The notes under the pieces were generated by a model that was not told the DNA's origin, did no database searches, and saw nothing but the letters and a program-made list of their open reading frames with translations. Positions 1-9,075 of a DNA stretch of 23,274 nt are shown in pieces. How positions within the stretch are numbered: the stretch's first letter is position 1; every line of letters starts with the position of its first letter. Source of the DNA: Anaeromyxobacter dehalogenans (GTDB lineage: Bacteria; Myxococcota_A; UBA9042; DTJE01); assembly GCA_020722625.1 (NCBI GenBank), contig DYKK01000006.1, positions 1 to 23,274 on the forward strand, given 5' to 3'. Made by a program: the position numbers and the translations under genes.

Positions 1-191
1 GGCACGTCCTCTCCCGCTCGGTCGCTTCGCTCCCTGCGCGGGAAGACGGGGCCCCAGTCGCGGCCGGCACGAGACCGCGACCGATCGCCGTGTTCCGTCG
101 TGCTGCCGATGTCGCCGCGGCGGATCGTGAGGTTGATCGCCGCTCGCATTCCTGGCATCATGGATCCCCGGGACATGGCGAGGCGTTCCTC
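1..191. other. Left-edge non-coding stretch with a stem-loop
   Basis: No gene is supported here. The open frame of the lipoprotein gene extends back to a GTG at 90, but that extension has no recognisable protein character and would bury the lipoprotein signal. A perfect 7-bp stem is visible: GTCGCGG at 57-63 pairs with CCGCGAC at 75-81 across an 11-nt loop. A second, shorter pairing TCCCGC/GCGGGA lies around 12-43. Neither is followed by a T-tract, so a classical intrinsic terminator is not supported. It could be the end of an upstream transcription unit or part of the leader of the lipoprotein gene. Confidence 0.3.
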
Positions 192-1061
192 ATGCGAATC
201 GTGGTCGTTGCGAACGTGACGGCGATCCTGCTCGCGACCGGGGTCTTGGGGTGCGGCACCTGTGGGAAGAAGACCGAGCAGGCTCCCCCGGCGGCGGAAG
301 CGGAGTCGTCCGCCCCGGCGCCGGCGGCCGAACCCGGGGGACCTTCGCCGCCCGCGCCACCACGGGCGGAGCCGGCTCCACCACCCCCTCCCGCGCCTCC
401 GGCCGGAGGGAAGGCCCGGCTCGTCGAGGAGATGCTCACGAGGCTGGCGTCGTTCTGGGACCTTCCTGTGAAGAAGCACGTGATACTTCGGGTCCAGACA
501 CAGCGGCTGCTGGCGGTCCCGGAGGAGGTCCACAACCCGATCGACATCCCTCCTGTGACACTGGCCGTTCTCGATCTGGAGGAGGGCGGTGGTCCGGAGG
601 AAGCGTTCGATGGATTGGTCCAGCAACTCTACGAACGACTCTTCGAACAGAAGGTCTTCACCGCGGCGGCCCCGGTCCTCGTGTACTGGGAGCCGTTTCA
701 CCGGACCCCGAAGCCCCGGTGGTCGGTCGCGGTCCCGGTCGGGAAGGACACCCGCGTGACCCCGCCGCTCCGCCTCCACCAGATGCCGGCGATGCGGGTC
801 CATGCCGAACGCATCGCCATGAAGGAGGCCAAGAAGTTCGCCGGGTCTCCTGGTTCCGAAAAGACGTCGCTGTTCGAAATCTCGCGGTCGGCCATCGCGA
901 ACATGCGCAAGAAGACGGCGCTCACGGTCGCTCCAGACTTCGTCATCCTCCGCCTCCCGGACATCCGGCTGAGCCCCATCGGCCCCGAGAGCGTCTTCGA
1001 GGTCCTCTTCGTGGGAAAGGAACGTCCCTCACCCGGTCCCGCGGCGCCCGCGGCCCCCTGA
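192..1061 (+). CDS. Putative lipoprotein of unknown function
   Basis: The protein has 289 aa from the ATG at 192. That start places a hydrophobic segment (residues 3-19) directly before a lipobox-like V-L-G-C, so Cys21 would be lipidated and the protein anchored in an envelope membrane. Residues 28-73 form an Ala/Pro/Glu-rich linker with Pro runs, typical of a flexible periplasmic tether. Residues 75-280 look like a globular domain, and the end is again Pro/Ala rich. A GAGG eight bases upstream is a plausible ribosome site. I do not recognise the globular domain and assign no function. The frame has strong GC3 bias and the gene converges on apt with a 31-nt gap. An earlier GTG (90) is possible but would hide the signal sequence. 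Confidence 0.7.
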   Translation: MRIVVVANVTAILLATGVLGCGTCGKKTEQAPPAAEAESSAPAPAAEPGGPSPPAPPRAEPAPPPPPAPPAGGKARLVEEMLTRLASFWDLPVKKHVILRVQTQRLLAVPEEVHNPIDIPPVTLAVLDLEEGGGPEEAFDGLVQQLYERLFEQKVFTAAAPVLVYWEPFHRTPKPRWSVAVPVGKDTRVTPPLRLHQMPAMRVHAERIAMKEAKKFAGSPGSEKTSLFEISRSAIANMRKKTALTVAPDFVILRLPDIRLSPIGPESVFEVLFVGKERPSPGPAAPAAP

Positions 1062-1063
1062 GC

Positions 1064-1079
1064 CTCGCGCGCGCGGGAG
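1064..1079. terminator. Possible bidirectional hairpin between convergent genes
   Basis: CTCGCGCGCGCGGGAG is a near-perfect 16-nt palindrome with one G/G mismatch. It sits in the 31-nt gap between the stop of the lipoprotein gene and the stop of apt, where a shared terminator would be expected. There is no T-run on either side, so this is a positional inference only. Confidence 0.3.
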
Positions 1080-1092
1080 ACTTGCCGCGGCG

Positions 1093-1629
1093 TCAGTACG
1101 CGACCAGGGCGTCCACCGGCAGTCCCGGCAGGCGGTCGCGTCCGCGCAAGTCGCGCAACTCGATCAGGAAGGCGACCAGGGCGACCTCGGCCCCGAGCCC
1201 CCGGATCAGGCGCGCCGCGGCCGCGGCGGTCCCGCCCGTGGCGAGCAGGTCGTCCACCAGGGCCACGCGCTCGCCCGGGCGCACCGCATCCTCGTGCATC
1301 TCGATCGTGTCGGTCCCGTACTCGAGCGCGTAGGACTCGCGCCGCACCCGCCACGGCAGTTTCCCGGGCTTGCGGATCAGCGCGAGCGGCAGGCCCAGGG
1401 CCGCCGCGACCGGGGCCGCGAACACGAACCCCCGCGACTCGACGCCCGCCACGCAGTCGCACCCCGCCCCGCGCACGAGGTCCGCGAAGTGCCCGCACAC
1501 CCGCCCGAACAGGGCCCCGTCGCGCAGAACCGTCGTGATGTCCCGGAACAGGATCCCCGGCTTCGGGAAGTCCGGGATGTTCCGGACCGCGGCCTCCACG
1601 TCCACCCGCAGTCGTTCCCTCGCGTCCAT
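1093..1629 (-). CDS. apt: Adenine phosphoribosyltransferase
   Basis: This is a cytosolic purine-salvage enzyme that makes AMP and pyrophosphate from adenine and PRPP. The 178-aa length is usual for the family. The N-terminal FPKPGILFRDIT segment (residues 21-32) is characteristic of Apt. The PRPP-binding motif VALVDDLLATGGTA lies at residues 122-135, with the two acidic residues and the TGGT loop intact, and VESRGFVF (63-70) is the conserved loop before it. The ATG start has a strong GGGGGAG upstream that overlaps the end of surE; the gap to surE is 9 nt. It is the last gene of the minus-strand operon, next to the nucleotidase SurE, which suggests a nucleotide-salvage tail on an envelope operon. 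Confidence 0.96.
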   Translation of the reverse strand: MDARERLRVDVEAAVRNIPDFPKPGILFRDITTVLRDGALFGRVCGHFADLVRGAGCDCVAGVESRGFVFAAPVAAALGLPLALIRKPGKLPWRVRRESYALEYGTDTIEMHEDAVRPGERVALVDDLLATGGTAAAAARLIRGLGAEVALVAFLIELRDLRGRDRLPGLPVDALVAY

Positions 1630-1638
1630 GACTCCCCC

Positions 1639-2454
1639 TCACAAGGCCCGGATCCGCCCCGCGCGCGCGGGCGCCTCGACCGGCGCCAGTGCCTCGAACC
1701 GCCGCAGACCCGCCAGCGCGTCCCCCGCCATCACGTCCGGCGCGAGGGGGGTCAGCGACACCCACCCCGCCTTGACCGCCCCGCAGTCCGACTCCGGGTC
1801 GTCCTCCATGGTCACCCGGGTCCCCCCGATCCACAGGTACTCCCCGCCGCGCGGGTCCGTGCGGACCACGATGTCGTTCGAGTAGTACCGGCGCCCGATC
1901 CGCGTGACCTTGAACCCCCGGAACGGGGCCAGGTCCGGCGACGGCAGGTTGACGTTCAGGAGGGTCTGCTCCGGCAGCCCGCGCGCCGCCACCTCGGCCA
2001 GCACGGCCCGCAGGTGCGGCCGCATCGCGTCGAAGGGGTAGGCCCCGGTGCACACGAGCGAGAAGGCCACGGCCGGCACCCCCTGGATCACCCCCTCCAT
2101 GGCGCCGCCCACGGTCCCGGAATACAGGACGTCGTACCCGAGGTTGGGCCCGCGATTGACGCCGGACAGGACCAGGTCCGGCTTGCGGCCCAGGACGTGG
2201 TGCAGCCCGATGAACACGCAGTCGGCGGGGGTGCCGGACAAGGCATACCATTGAATATCTGTCCGCTCAAGACCCAGGCCCGGCCCGACCTCGCGCAGGC
2301 GCAAGGGCTCGGACAGGGTGATCGCGTGCGAGACGCCGCTGCGCTCGACCTCCGGGGCGACCACCGTCACCCGCCCGAACTCCGCCGCGACCTCCGCGAG
2401 GACCCGAAGCCCCCGCGCGAGGACCCCGTCGTCGTTTGTGACGAAAATTTCCAC
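1639..2454 (-). CDS. surE: 5'/3'-nucleotidase SurE
   Basis: SurE is a cytosolic metal-dependent phosphatase that dephosphorylates nucleoside 5'- and 3'-monophosphates. The 271-aa length is within the family range. The N-terminus MEIFVTNDDG carries the metal-binding Asp8-Asp9 pair, ERSGVSHAIT supplies Ser39, and SGVNRGPNLG supplies the conserved Asn (about residue 100). The start codon is GTG, only one base after the TAG of bamA (TAG-G-GTG), so translation is probably coupled to bamA. Residues 65-71 (around 2245-2262) use AT-richer codons than their surroundings. All key residues are present, so an active enzyme is expected. Confidence 0.96.
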   Translation of the reverse strand: MEIFVTNDDGVLARGLRVLAEVAAEFGRVTVVAPEVERSGVSHAITLSEPLRLREVGPGLGLERTDIQWYALSGTPADCVFIGLHHVLGRKPDLVLSGVNRGPNLGYDVLYSGTVGGAMEGVIQGVPAVAFSLVCTGAYPFDAMRPHLRAVLAEVAARGLPEQTLLNVNLPSPDLAPFRGFKVTRIGRRYYSNDIVVRTDPRGGEYLWIGGTRVTMEDDPESDCGAVKAGWVSLTPLAPDVMAGDALAGLRRFEALAPVEAPARAGRIRAL

Positions 2455-2455
2455 C

Positions 2456-4828
2456 CTAGAACGCTCCGATCGTGAACTCGAACACCATCGGAGGCTCCCC
2501 GGACCGGGGCCGCAGCGGGAAGCCCCACTCGAACCGCAAGGGGCCCATCGGGGACCACCAGCGGATGCCGAAGCCCACCGACGTCCGCAGTTTCATCGGG
2601 TCCACCTGCTCGTGGTCATCGAAGGCGTTCCCCGCGTCGAAGAAGACCACGCCCCGGATCCCCACCGGCATGAAGATCGGGAACTCGACCTCCGCGTTGA
2701 AGTACAACTCCTTGTTCCCCCCGATGGTGAAGGGCATCAGGGAGGCCCCCGGGTCGCGGGCCGCGCCGACGGACAGCCGCGGCCCCAGCGAGAACCGCTC
2801 GAACCCGCGCACCGTGAAGATGCCCCCGACGTAGAACCGCTCCCCGAGCGGGACCCCGCCCCCCTTGGGGTTGCCGATGTACCCGTAGGTCCCCGCGACC
2901 TTCAGCACGCTCCCCAGGACGAAGGGGAAGTACTGGCGGGACCGGGCCAGGAAGCGCAGGTACTCGAAGTGGCTGCCGATCTCGCTGCTCGCCCACTCCA
3001 GGCTCAGGCTCGAGAAGTTCCCCCGCGTCGGGAACATCCGGTCGTCCAGCGAGTCGTACCAGGCCGTGGCGGTCAGGCTGCTCAGGACCCCCTTGTCGTA
3101 CAGGTGCGCGACCGGGATGTCCGTCACGTCCCGCTGCCCGCCGGAGGACACGTCCACGCCCTCGACCCGGTAGGTCGTGGACACGCCGAACTCGTCCGTG
3201 ATCCGCCGCCCGAGCGTCACCCCCACCCCGCGCGTCTTCTTCGTGAAGTTGTAATACAAATATTCGTAGTTATATAACTCAAGGCCAAACGTCCAGTTCG
3301 TGTCGAACAGGTACGGTTCGTCGAAGGACAACTGGTAGATCGTCCTCAGGGACGAGAAGATCGCCTGCACCGACAGCGTCTGCCCGCGTCCCATGAAGTT
3401 CTGCTTCGCGATCTGGGCCTGGAACATGAAGTTCTCGACCGAGGACACCCCCGCCCCCACCGAGAACGCCCCGGTCCGCCGCTCCTTCACCTCGACCGTG
3501 ACGTCCACCTCGCCCGGCTCCCGGCCCGGCTTCGGCTTGATCTCGACCTTCTCGAAGAACCCGAGCCGCCGGATGCGGGCCTCGCTCTCGCGCTGGCTCG
3601 TCTCGCTGTACCAGTCGCCCTCGTAGAAGCGCAGTTCCCGCCGGATGGTCCAGTCGCGGGTCTGCTCGTTCCCCACGACCTCGATGCGTCCGAAGCGCGC
3701 CTTCTCGCCCTTCTGGACCAGGTAGGTGAAATCCAGCACCCGCTGCTCCCGGTGGAAAACCGGGAGGTTCGACACCGTGGCGAAGGCGTATCCCTGGTCC
3801 TTGGCCATGTCCGCGAGCATCCGCGCGTCCGCCTGCGCGTTCAGGAGGTTGAAGACGTCCCCGGTGCGCAGGGAGAGCCTCCCCATCAACTCCTCCTTGG
3901 GGAGGAGGGGGTCGCCCTCGATGTCCACCTTCCCGACGGTGTACTGGGGCCCCTCATGCACCGTGATGCTGATCGCGATGAAGCGCCGGTCGCGCGACAG
4001 CATGACCACGGGCGGGTCCACCCGGACCTCCGCGTATCCCTTCGTGTTGTAAAAATACTGGATGTTCTGGACATCGGCCTCGAACAGGGTCGGCGAGAAC
4101 ATCCCCTGCCCGGTCAAGAACCCGAACAGGGACCCCTCGCGGGTCTGCATCACGGCCTTGATCTCGTCGGCGGGGACGTGCTCGTTCCCCACGAACTCGA
4201 TGCGCGACACCTTGACCTTCGCGTGCTCCCGCACCACGAAGACCACGTCCACGAGGTTGCCTTCCTTCCGGCGCAACTCGTAGTCCACCTCGGCCAGGAA
4301 GTACCCCTCGCCCACGTAGTGGTCGCGCAGGGCCTCGACCGTGCGCTCGACCTGCCTCAGGTCCAGGATGGCGGCGGACCTCACCGTGATCTTCTTCTTG
4401 AGGTCGTCCTCGCCGACCTCCTCGTTTCCGACCAGCAGGACCCGGTCCACGGCGGGGTGCTCCAGGACCCGGAAGACCAGCACGACCCCCTCCCGCGCGG
4501 GCCGTGACAGGGCCGTGACGTCCTGGAACGCCCCGGTCCGATACAGGGCCTGGAGGTCCCGCGACACCTGCGCGCGGTCCAGCGGCTCGCCCTCCCGGCT
4601 CCCCACCGTGCGACGCGCGGTCTCCAGATCGAAGCGCTGGAGCCCCTCGAAACGCACGGCCTGCACCACGGGTCCCTCCGGGGCGCGGACCTCCTCCGCC
4701 TGCGAGGGTTGCGCCGCGGCCTCGGGCGGGGTCTCCGGGGTCCCCGGGGCTTCCTGGCCGCGGGCCGGCCCGCACAGGGCGACGCCCGCCGCCGCCACGA
4801 GCCCCGCGAGTGTCCGCGCGCGCCCCAT
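2456..4828 (-). CDS. bamA: Outer-membrane protein assembly factor BamA
   Basis: BamA inserts beta-barrel proteins into the outer membrane. The 790-aa length is normal. A signal peptide with a probable cut after ARG (about residue 24) is followed by a Pro/Glu/Ala-rich stretch (26-50). Five POTRA repeats can be traced at roughly 53-124, 125-203, 204-293, 294-375 and 376-450; each of several contains a G-N/E-type turn such as VGNE or EGD. The barrel spans about 455-790 and carries the conserved VRGF of loop 6 near residue 672. The final residue is Phe, as expected of a C-terminal beta-signal. The gene follows lolD by 28 nt and precedes surE by one base. Codons 518-526 lie in a striking AT-rich island (3251-3277). 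No skp/ompH or lpxD follows, unlike many bamA loci. Confidence 0.97.
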   Translation of the reverse strand: MGRARTLAGLVAAAGVALCGPARGQEAPGTPETPPEAAAQPSQAEEVRAPEGPVVQAVRFEGLQRFDLETARRTVGSREGEPLDRAQVSRDLQALYRTGAFQDVTALSRPAREGVVLVFRVLEHPAVDRVLLVGNEEVGEDDLKKKITVRSAAILDLRQVERTVEALRDHYVGEGYFLAEVDYELRRKEGNLVDVVFVVREHAKVKVSRIEFVGNEHVPADEIKAVMQTREGSLFGFLTGQGMFSPTLFEADVQNIQYFYNTKGYAEVRVDPPVVMLSRDRRFIAISITVHEGPQYTVGKVDIEGDPLLPKEELMGRLSLRTGDVFNLLNAQADARMLADMAKDQGYAFATVSNLPVFHREQRVLDFTYLVQKGEKARFGRIEVVGNEQTRDWTIRRELRFYEGDWYSETSQRESEARIRRLGFFEKVEIKPKPGREPGEVDVTVEVKERRTGAFSVGAGVSSVENFMFQAQIAKQNFMGRGQTLSVQAIFSSLRTIYQLSFDEPYLFDTNWTFGLELYNYEYLYYNFTKKTRGVGVTLGRRITDEFGVSTTYRVEGVDVSSGGQRDVTDIPVAHLYDKGVLSSLTATAWYDSLDDRMFPTRGNFSSLSLEWASSEIGSHFEYLRFLARSRQYFPFVLGSVLKVAGTYGYIGNPKGGGVPLGERFYVGGIFTVRGFERFSLGPRLSVGAARDPGASLMPFTIGGNKELYFNAEVEFPIFMPVGIRGVVFFDAGNAFDDHEQVDPMKLRTSVGFGIRWWSPMGPLRFEWGFPLRPRSGEPPMVFEFTIGAF

Positions 4829-4856
4829 TCACCGTCCCACGACGACCGTGCCCCCG

Positions 4857-5552
4857 CTACCCCGCGGCCTCGACCTCGTGCAACACCCCGCCCTCGAGCC
4901 GCAAGACCCGCCCCATCCGCCCCGCCAGGCCCGGGTTGTGCGTCGCGACCACGAGCGCCACCCCGAACCGCCCGTTGAGGTCGTCCATCGCCCGGTGGAC
5001 CTCCTCGCTCGTCGCCTCGTCCAGGTTCCCGGTCGGCTCGTCCGCCAGGATCACCCGCGGCCGCATGACCATCGCGCGGGCCAGAGCCACCCGCTGCTGC
5101 TCCCCGCCGGACATCTCCGCCGGGCGGTGCGAGGCCCGTCCGGAAAGTCCCATGGTTTCCAGGAGTTCCATGCCGCTCTCCGCCGCCTCCCGGCGCGAAA
5201 TCCCGGCGATTATCGCCGGGATCATCACGTTTTCCAATGCCGAGAACTCCGGCAGCAGGTGGTGGAACTGGAACACGAACCCGATGTGCCGGTTGCGGAA
5301 GGCCGCGACCTCCCGCTCCCCCATCGCGAAGACGTCGCGGCCCTCGAACGCGACGCGGCCCGCGTCGGGCCGGTCGAGGGTGCCCAGGATGTGCAGGAGC
5401 GTGCTCTTCCCGACCCCGGACTTGCCGGTGATCGCCACCCGATCGGCCGGCGCCACGTCCAGGTCCAGTCCGCGCAGGACCTCGATGACCCGGCCCCCGT
5501 GCCGGAAGGTCCGGACCAGACCACAAGCCTGAAGGAGCGTTTCCACCGCCAT
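4857..5552 (-). CDS. lolD: Lipoprotein-releasing ABC transporter ATPase LolD
   Basis: LolD is the cytosolic ATPase that powers extraction of outer-membrane lipoproteins from the inner membrane. The 231 aa match the family. Visible motifs are Walker A GKSGVGKST at 43-51, Q-loop around FQFHHLLPEFSALENV (residues 94-109), ABC signature MSGGEQQRVALARA at 147-160, Walker B with DEPTGNLDE at 171-179, and the switch His205 in ATHN. The FHHLLPEF segment after the Q-loop is typical of the LolD/MacB branch. The ATG shares its A with the TGA of lolC (TGATG), so the two are translationally coupled; GAGGA sits about seven bases upstream inside lolC. The open frame continues far upstream, but only in a frame different from lolC. 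Confidence 0.95.
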   Translation of the reverse strand: MAVETLLQACGLVRTFRHGGRVIEVLRGLDLDVAPADRVAITGKSGVGKSTLLHILGTLDRPDAGRVAFEGRDVFAMGEREVAAFRNRHIGFVFQFHHLLPEFSALENVMIPAIIAGISRREAAESGMELLETMGLSGRASHRPAEMSGGEQQRVALARAMVMRPRVILADEPTGNLDEATSEEVHRAMDDLNGRFGVALVVATHNPGLAGRMGRVLRLEGGVLHEVEAAG

Positions 5553-7105
5553 CAGTCGTTCCTCAGGCCGTCCGCCGGGGAGAGTCTCGCGGCCATCCCG
5601 GCCGGGTACAGGGTCGCGACCAGGGCCGCCCCGAGGGCGGCCAGCACCACGAGGGCCACCTCGTCCGCCCGCACCTCGACCGGCAGGGTCCTCAGGTAGT
5701 ACTCCGACGGGAGCCGGATGCCCGTCCACCGGATGTACCCGCACGCGCCGAGCCCGAGGACGAGCCCCGCCGAGGTCCCCACGGCCCCGATGACCCCTCC
5801 GAGGATCAGGAACACCGCGCGCACGCCCCGCCGCGTGGCCCCGAGGCACCGGATCACCGCGATGTCGCGTGTCTTTTCGAGCGTGATCAGGACGAGCGAC
5901 CCGAAGATGTTGAACGCCGCGACGAGGATGACGAACCCCAACACGAGGAACATCGCCACCTTCTCGACCTTGAGCGCCGAGAACAGGGCCCGGTGCGTCC
6001 GGGCCACGGTGCGCACCTCCGCGGCCGGTCCCACGACGGCCCGCACGTCCGCCGCGGCCTCGTCCAGGTGGTCCACGTCGTCGAGCAGGACCCCGATGCG
6101 GTTCGGCCGGTCGGTCTGGAGCAGGTCCTCGGCCGCATCGAGGGTCAGGAACGCGGTCCTGAGGTCGTATTCGTACAGCCCGCTCATGAAGGTCCCCGCC
6201 ACCCGGAAGGTCCGGATGCGCGGGCGCAGCCCCATCGGCCCGACGTCGCCGTCCGGGACCACGACGCGGACCGTGTCCCCGGTCGCGACCGACAGGCTGC
6301 GCGCGAGTTCCTCGCCCAGGACGATCCCGGGCACGACCCGGCCCCTCCGGTCGCCGAGGGTCGCGGGCAGCGGGGGCATCACCTCCTCGGCCGGTTCCTC
6401 GGCGACCGCAGCCTTCCCCTCGATCGGCTCGGCCGACCCACCGCCCCCCGTCGCCCGCCCCTCGCGGGTCGAAAACCCCATCTCCCGGTCCGCCATGGCG
6501 AGGACCGGCGCGTGCAGCGACGCCACCGCGATCGGGTCCGAGACCGGCGCGAGCCACCGTTCCTCGAGGCCCCCGCCCGGCCGCACGCCGACCAGGGTCA
6601 TCCCCGGGCCCATGTTCACCGACGACGTGACCATGGCCTCGCCGACGACGTACGCCTCGGCCGCGACCACGTGCCGCACGGCCCGCAACCGTTCCTCGAC
6701 CCCCGGGCCGACCGGCTCGGCCGACCCACCCTCCCCCACCGCGCCCGCGAGCACCTCGACGTGGGGGCTTTGCCGCACGATCTTCCCCTTCAGGTCCGCC
6801 TCGAACCCGCCCATGACCGACAGGACCACGATCAGGGCCCACACCCCGATGGCGGTGCCGACCATCGCGATGAAGTTCTGGCTCGACACCGGGAGGAGCC
6901 GCGCCGCGACCCCGCCCCCCTCCCGCCGATAGCCCACGAGGATGCGCAGGGCCAGAAGCCACCGGTACGAACGCAGCATCCCCCGGCCCACCCCGCTCCG
7001 CAGGGCGAGGACGAACGCCCCGACGAGCCCCGACACCAGCAGGACCGCGGCGGCGAGGACCCCCGCCAGTTCCAGGACAGGGACCAGGAATCCCTGGACG
7101 TCCAT
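5552..7105 (-). CDS. lolC: Lipoprotein-releasing ABC transporter permease (LolC/LolE family)
   Basis: This is the inner-membrane permease partner of LolD. From ATG 7105 it has 517 aa, about 100 more than usual for LolC/E. The canonical first membrane segment with GVWALIVVLSVMGGFEADL lies at 80-104. The three C-terminal segments are at about 380-407, 430-455 and 481-502, and KTRDIAVIRCLGAT at 411-424 is the family's coupling region. Two oddities explain the extra length: an additional N-terminal hydrophobic segment at 8-35, and a low-complexity insertion in the periplasmic domain (about 200-250). GGSAEP occurs at 126-131 and again at 222-227. The ATG is chosen over an upstream TTG (7129) because GGGAGG is eight bases before it. 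Only one permease gene is present here, so a homodimeric LolF-like arrangement is possible. Confidence 0.9.
   Translation of the reverse strand: MDVQGFLVPVLELAGVLAAAVLLVSGLVGAFVLALRSGVGRGMLRSYRWLLALRILVGYRREGGGVAARLLPVSSQNFIAMVGTAIGVWALIVVLSVMGGFEADLKGKIVRQSPHVEVLAGAVGEGGSAEPVGPGVEERLRAVRHVVAAEAYVVGEAMVTSSVNMGPGMTLVGVRPGGGLEERWLAPVSDPIAVASLHAPVLAMADREMGFSTREGRATGGGGSAEPIEGKAAVAEEPAEEVMPPLPATLGDRRGRVVPGIVLGEELARSLSVATGDTVRVVVPDGDVGPMGLRPRIRTFRVAGTFMSGLYEYDLRTAFLTLDAAEDLLQTDRPNRIGVLLDDVDHLDEAAADVRAVVGPAAEVRTVARTHRALFSALKVEKVAMFLVLGFVILVAAFNIFGSLVLITLEKTRDIAVIRCLGATRRGVRAVFLILGGVIGAVGTSAGLVLGLGACGYIRWTGIRLPSEYYLRTLPVEVRADEVALVVLAALGAALVATLYPAGMAARLSPADGLRND
6425..6730. repeat. 18-bp perfect direct repeat pair inside lolC
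   Basis: CGGCTCGGCCGACCCACC is present at 6425-6442 and again, identical, at 6713-6730. The copies are 288 bp apart, which is exactly 96 codons, so both are read in the same frame as GGSAEP. They lie in and beside the low-complexity parts of the periplasmic domain of LolC. The exact DNA identity, including third positions, points to a recent duplication, gene conversion or strong codon constraint on a Gly/Ser linker. Confidence 0.85.
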
Positions 7106-7113
7106 CGGAAGGG

Positions 7114-7119
7114 CCTCCC
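7114..7119 (-). promoter_or_regulatory. Ribosome-binding site that sets the lolC start
   Basis: On the minus strand GGGAGG precedes the ATG at 7105 with an 8-nt spacer. The alternative TTG at 7129 lies upstream of this site and has no comparable Shine-Dalgarno sequence, so the shorter 517-aa LolC is preferred. Confidence 0.75.
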
Positions 7120-7139
7120 ACCGCGTCAAGGTTCGTGGT

Positions 7140-8681
<1,542 letters not shown>

Positions 8682-8708
8682 GGCTCTCCCCGCGCGAAAG
8701 TGGGGCCA

Positions 8709-8737
8709 ACCTTACCCGGACCGCGGGAAACCGTCAA
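8709..8737 (-). promoter_or_regulatory. Sigma-70-type promoter of the lysS operon
   Basis: Reading the minus strand, TTGACG (8737-8732) is followed after exactly 17 nt by TAAGGT (8714-8709). This matches 5 of 6 bases of the -35 and 4 of 6 of the -10 consensus with ideal spacing. Transcription would start near 8702, leaving a leader of only about 20 nt with the GGGGAG ribosome site of lysS. This is a prediction from sequence only. Confidence 0.65.
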
Positions 8738-8810
8738 TCGGCACCCGGGTCCCAAATCCGCCACCGCGATTTCGCCCCCACGCTTGCCGGTCGTGGCGGG
8801 CGTCCGGCAT

Positions 8811-8944
8811 CCGGGATCCGGGGTCCGGCACCCGGGGTCGCGGTGGACGTGGCTCCGCCACAACGCCCCGTCCCCGCGTCCAACGTGCGCCTGACACTGA
8901 CACTGTCACTGACCCTGTCACTGTCCCCTGTCACTGAACCTGTC
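8811..8944 (+). repeat. Non-coding repeat element, copy 1 (inverted relative to copy 2)
   Basis: This segment matches the reverse complement of 10783-10919 along its whole length. The clearest blocks are an 18-bp perfect match (8834-8851 with 10871-10888), a 17-bp perfect match (8871-8887 with 10834-10850) and a shared tail of CTGACACTGTCACTG-like pentamer repeats ending in GAACCTGTC. The body contains a small hairpin, GTGGC-TCC-GCCAC (8849-8861). The left end is made of iterated CCGGGATCCGGGG/GGTCCGG blocks. No open frame with protein character runs through it. It resembles REP or MITE-like dispersed elements. The strand given is arbitrary. Confidence 0.85.
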
Positions 8945-9075
8945 CACTGAATCTGCCTCCAATGCGGCCGTGGCAACTCCCCAACAGGCGGATCGTGGGG
9001 GTCCCTTGATCGTCGGGGCCGTGTGACCGGCTGGCCTGCTTCGTAAACGTTCACGACGGCGAGGATCGAACCGGA
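8945..9075. other. Intergenic remainder downstream of the sigma-factor gene
   Basis: This is the part of the lysS/sigma-factor gap (8682-9075) that neither the promoter nor repeat copy 1 explains. A 14-nt imperfect palindrome CGTAAACGTTCACG lies at 9042-9055, 20 nt past the sigma-factor stop. It has no T-tract and no assignable role. I see no RNA gene or small coding frame here. Confidence 0.4.

Noticed and set aside
4857..7121. A 754-aa frame that looks like a fusion ending in LolD
   Set aside because: Only the last 231 residues are LolD. The upstream part is the wrong frame of lolC, which itself encodes a good permease.
8889..8944. CACTG-rich repeats as a possible CRISPR array
   Set aside because: The units are only five to seven bases long, without regular spacers, and are shared with the inverted copy at 10783-10828, so they belong to the dispersed element.
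9061..9075. GGTTCGATCC on the minus strand, resembling a tRNA T-loop
   Set aside because: The flanking bases cannot form the five-base T-stem and no acceptor, D or anticodon arms are nearby.
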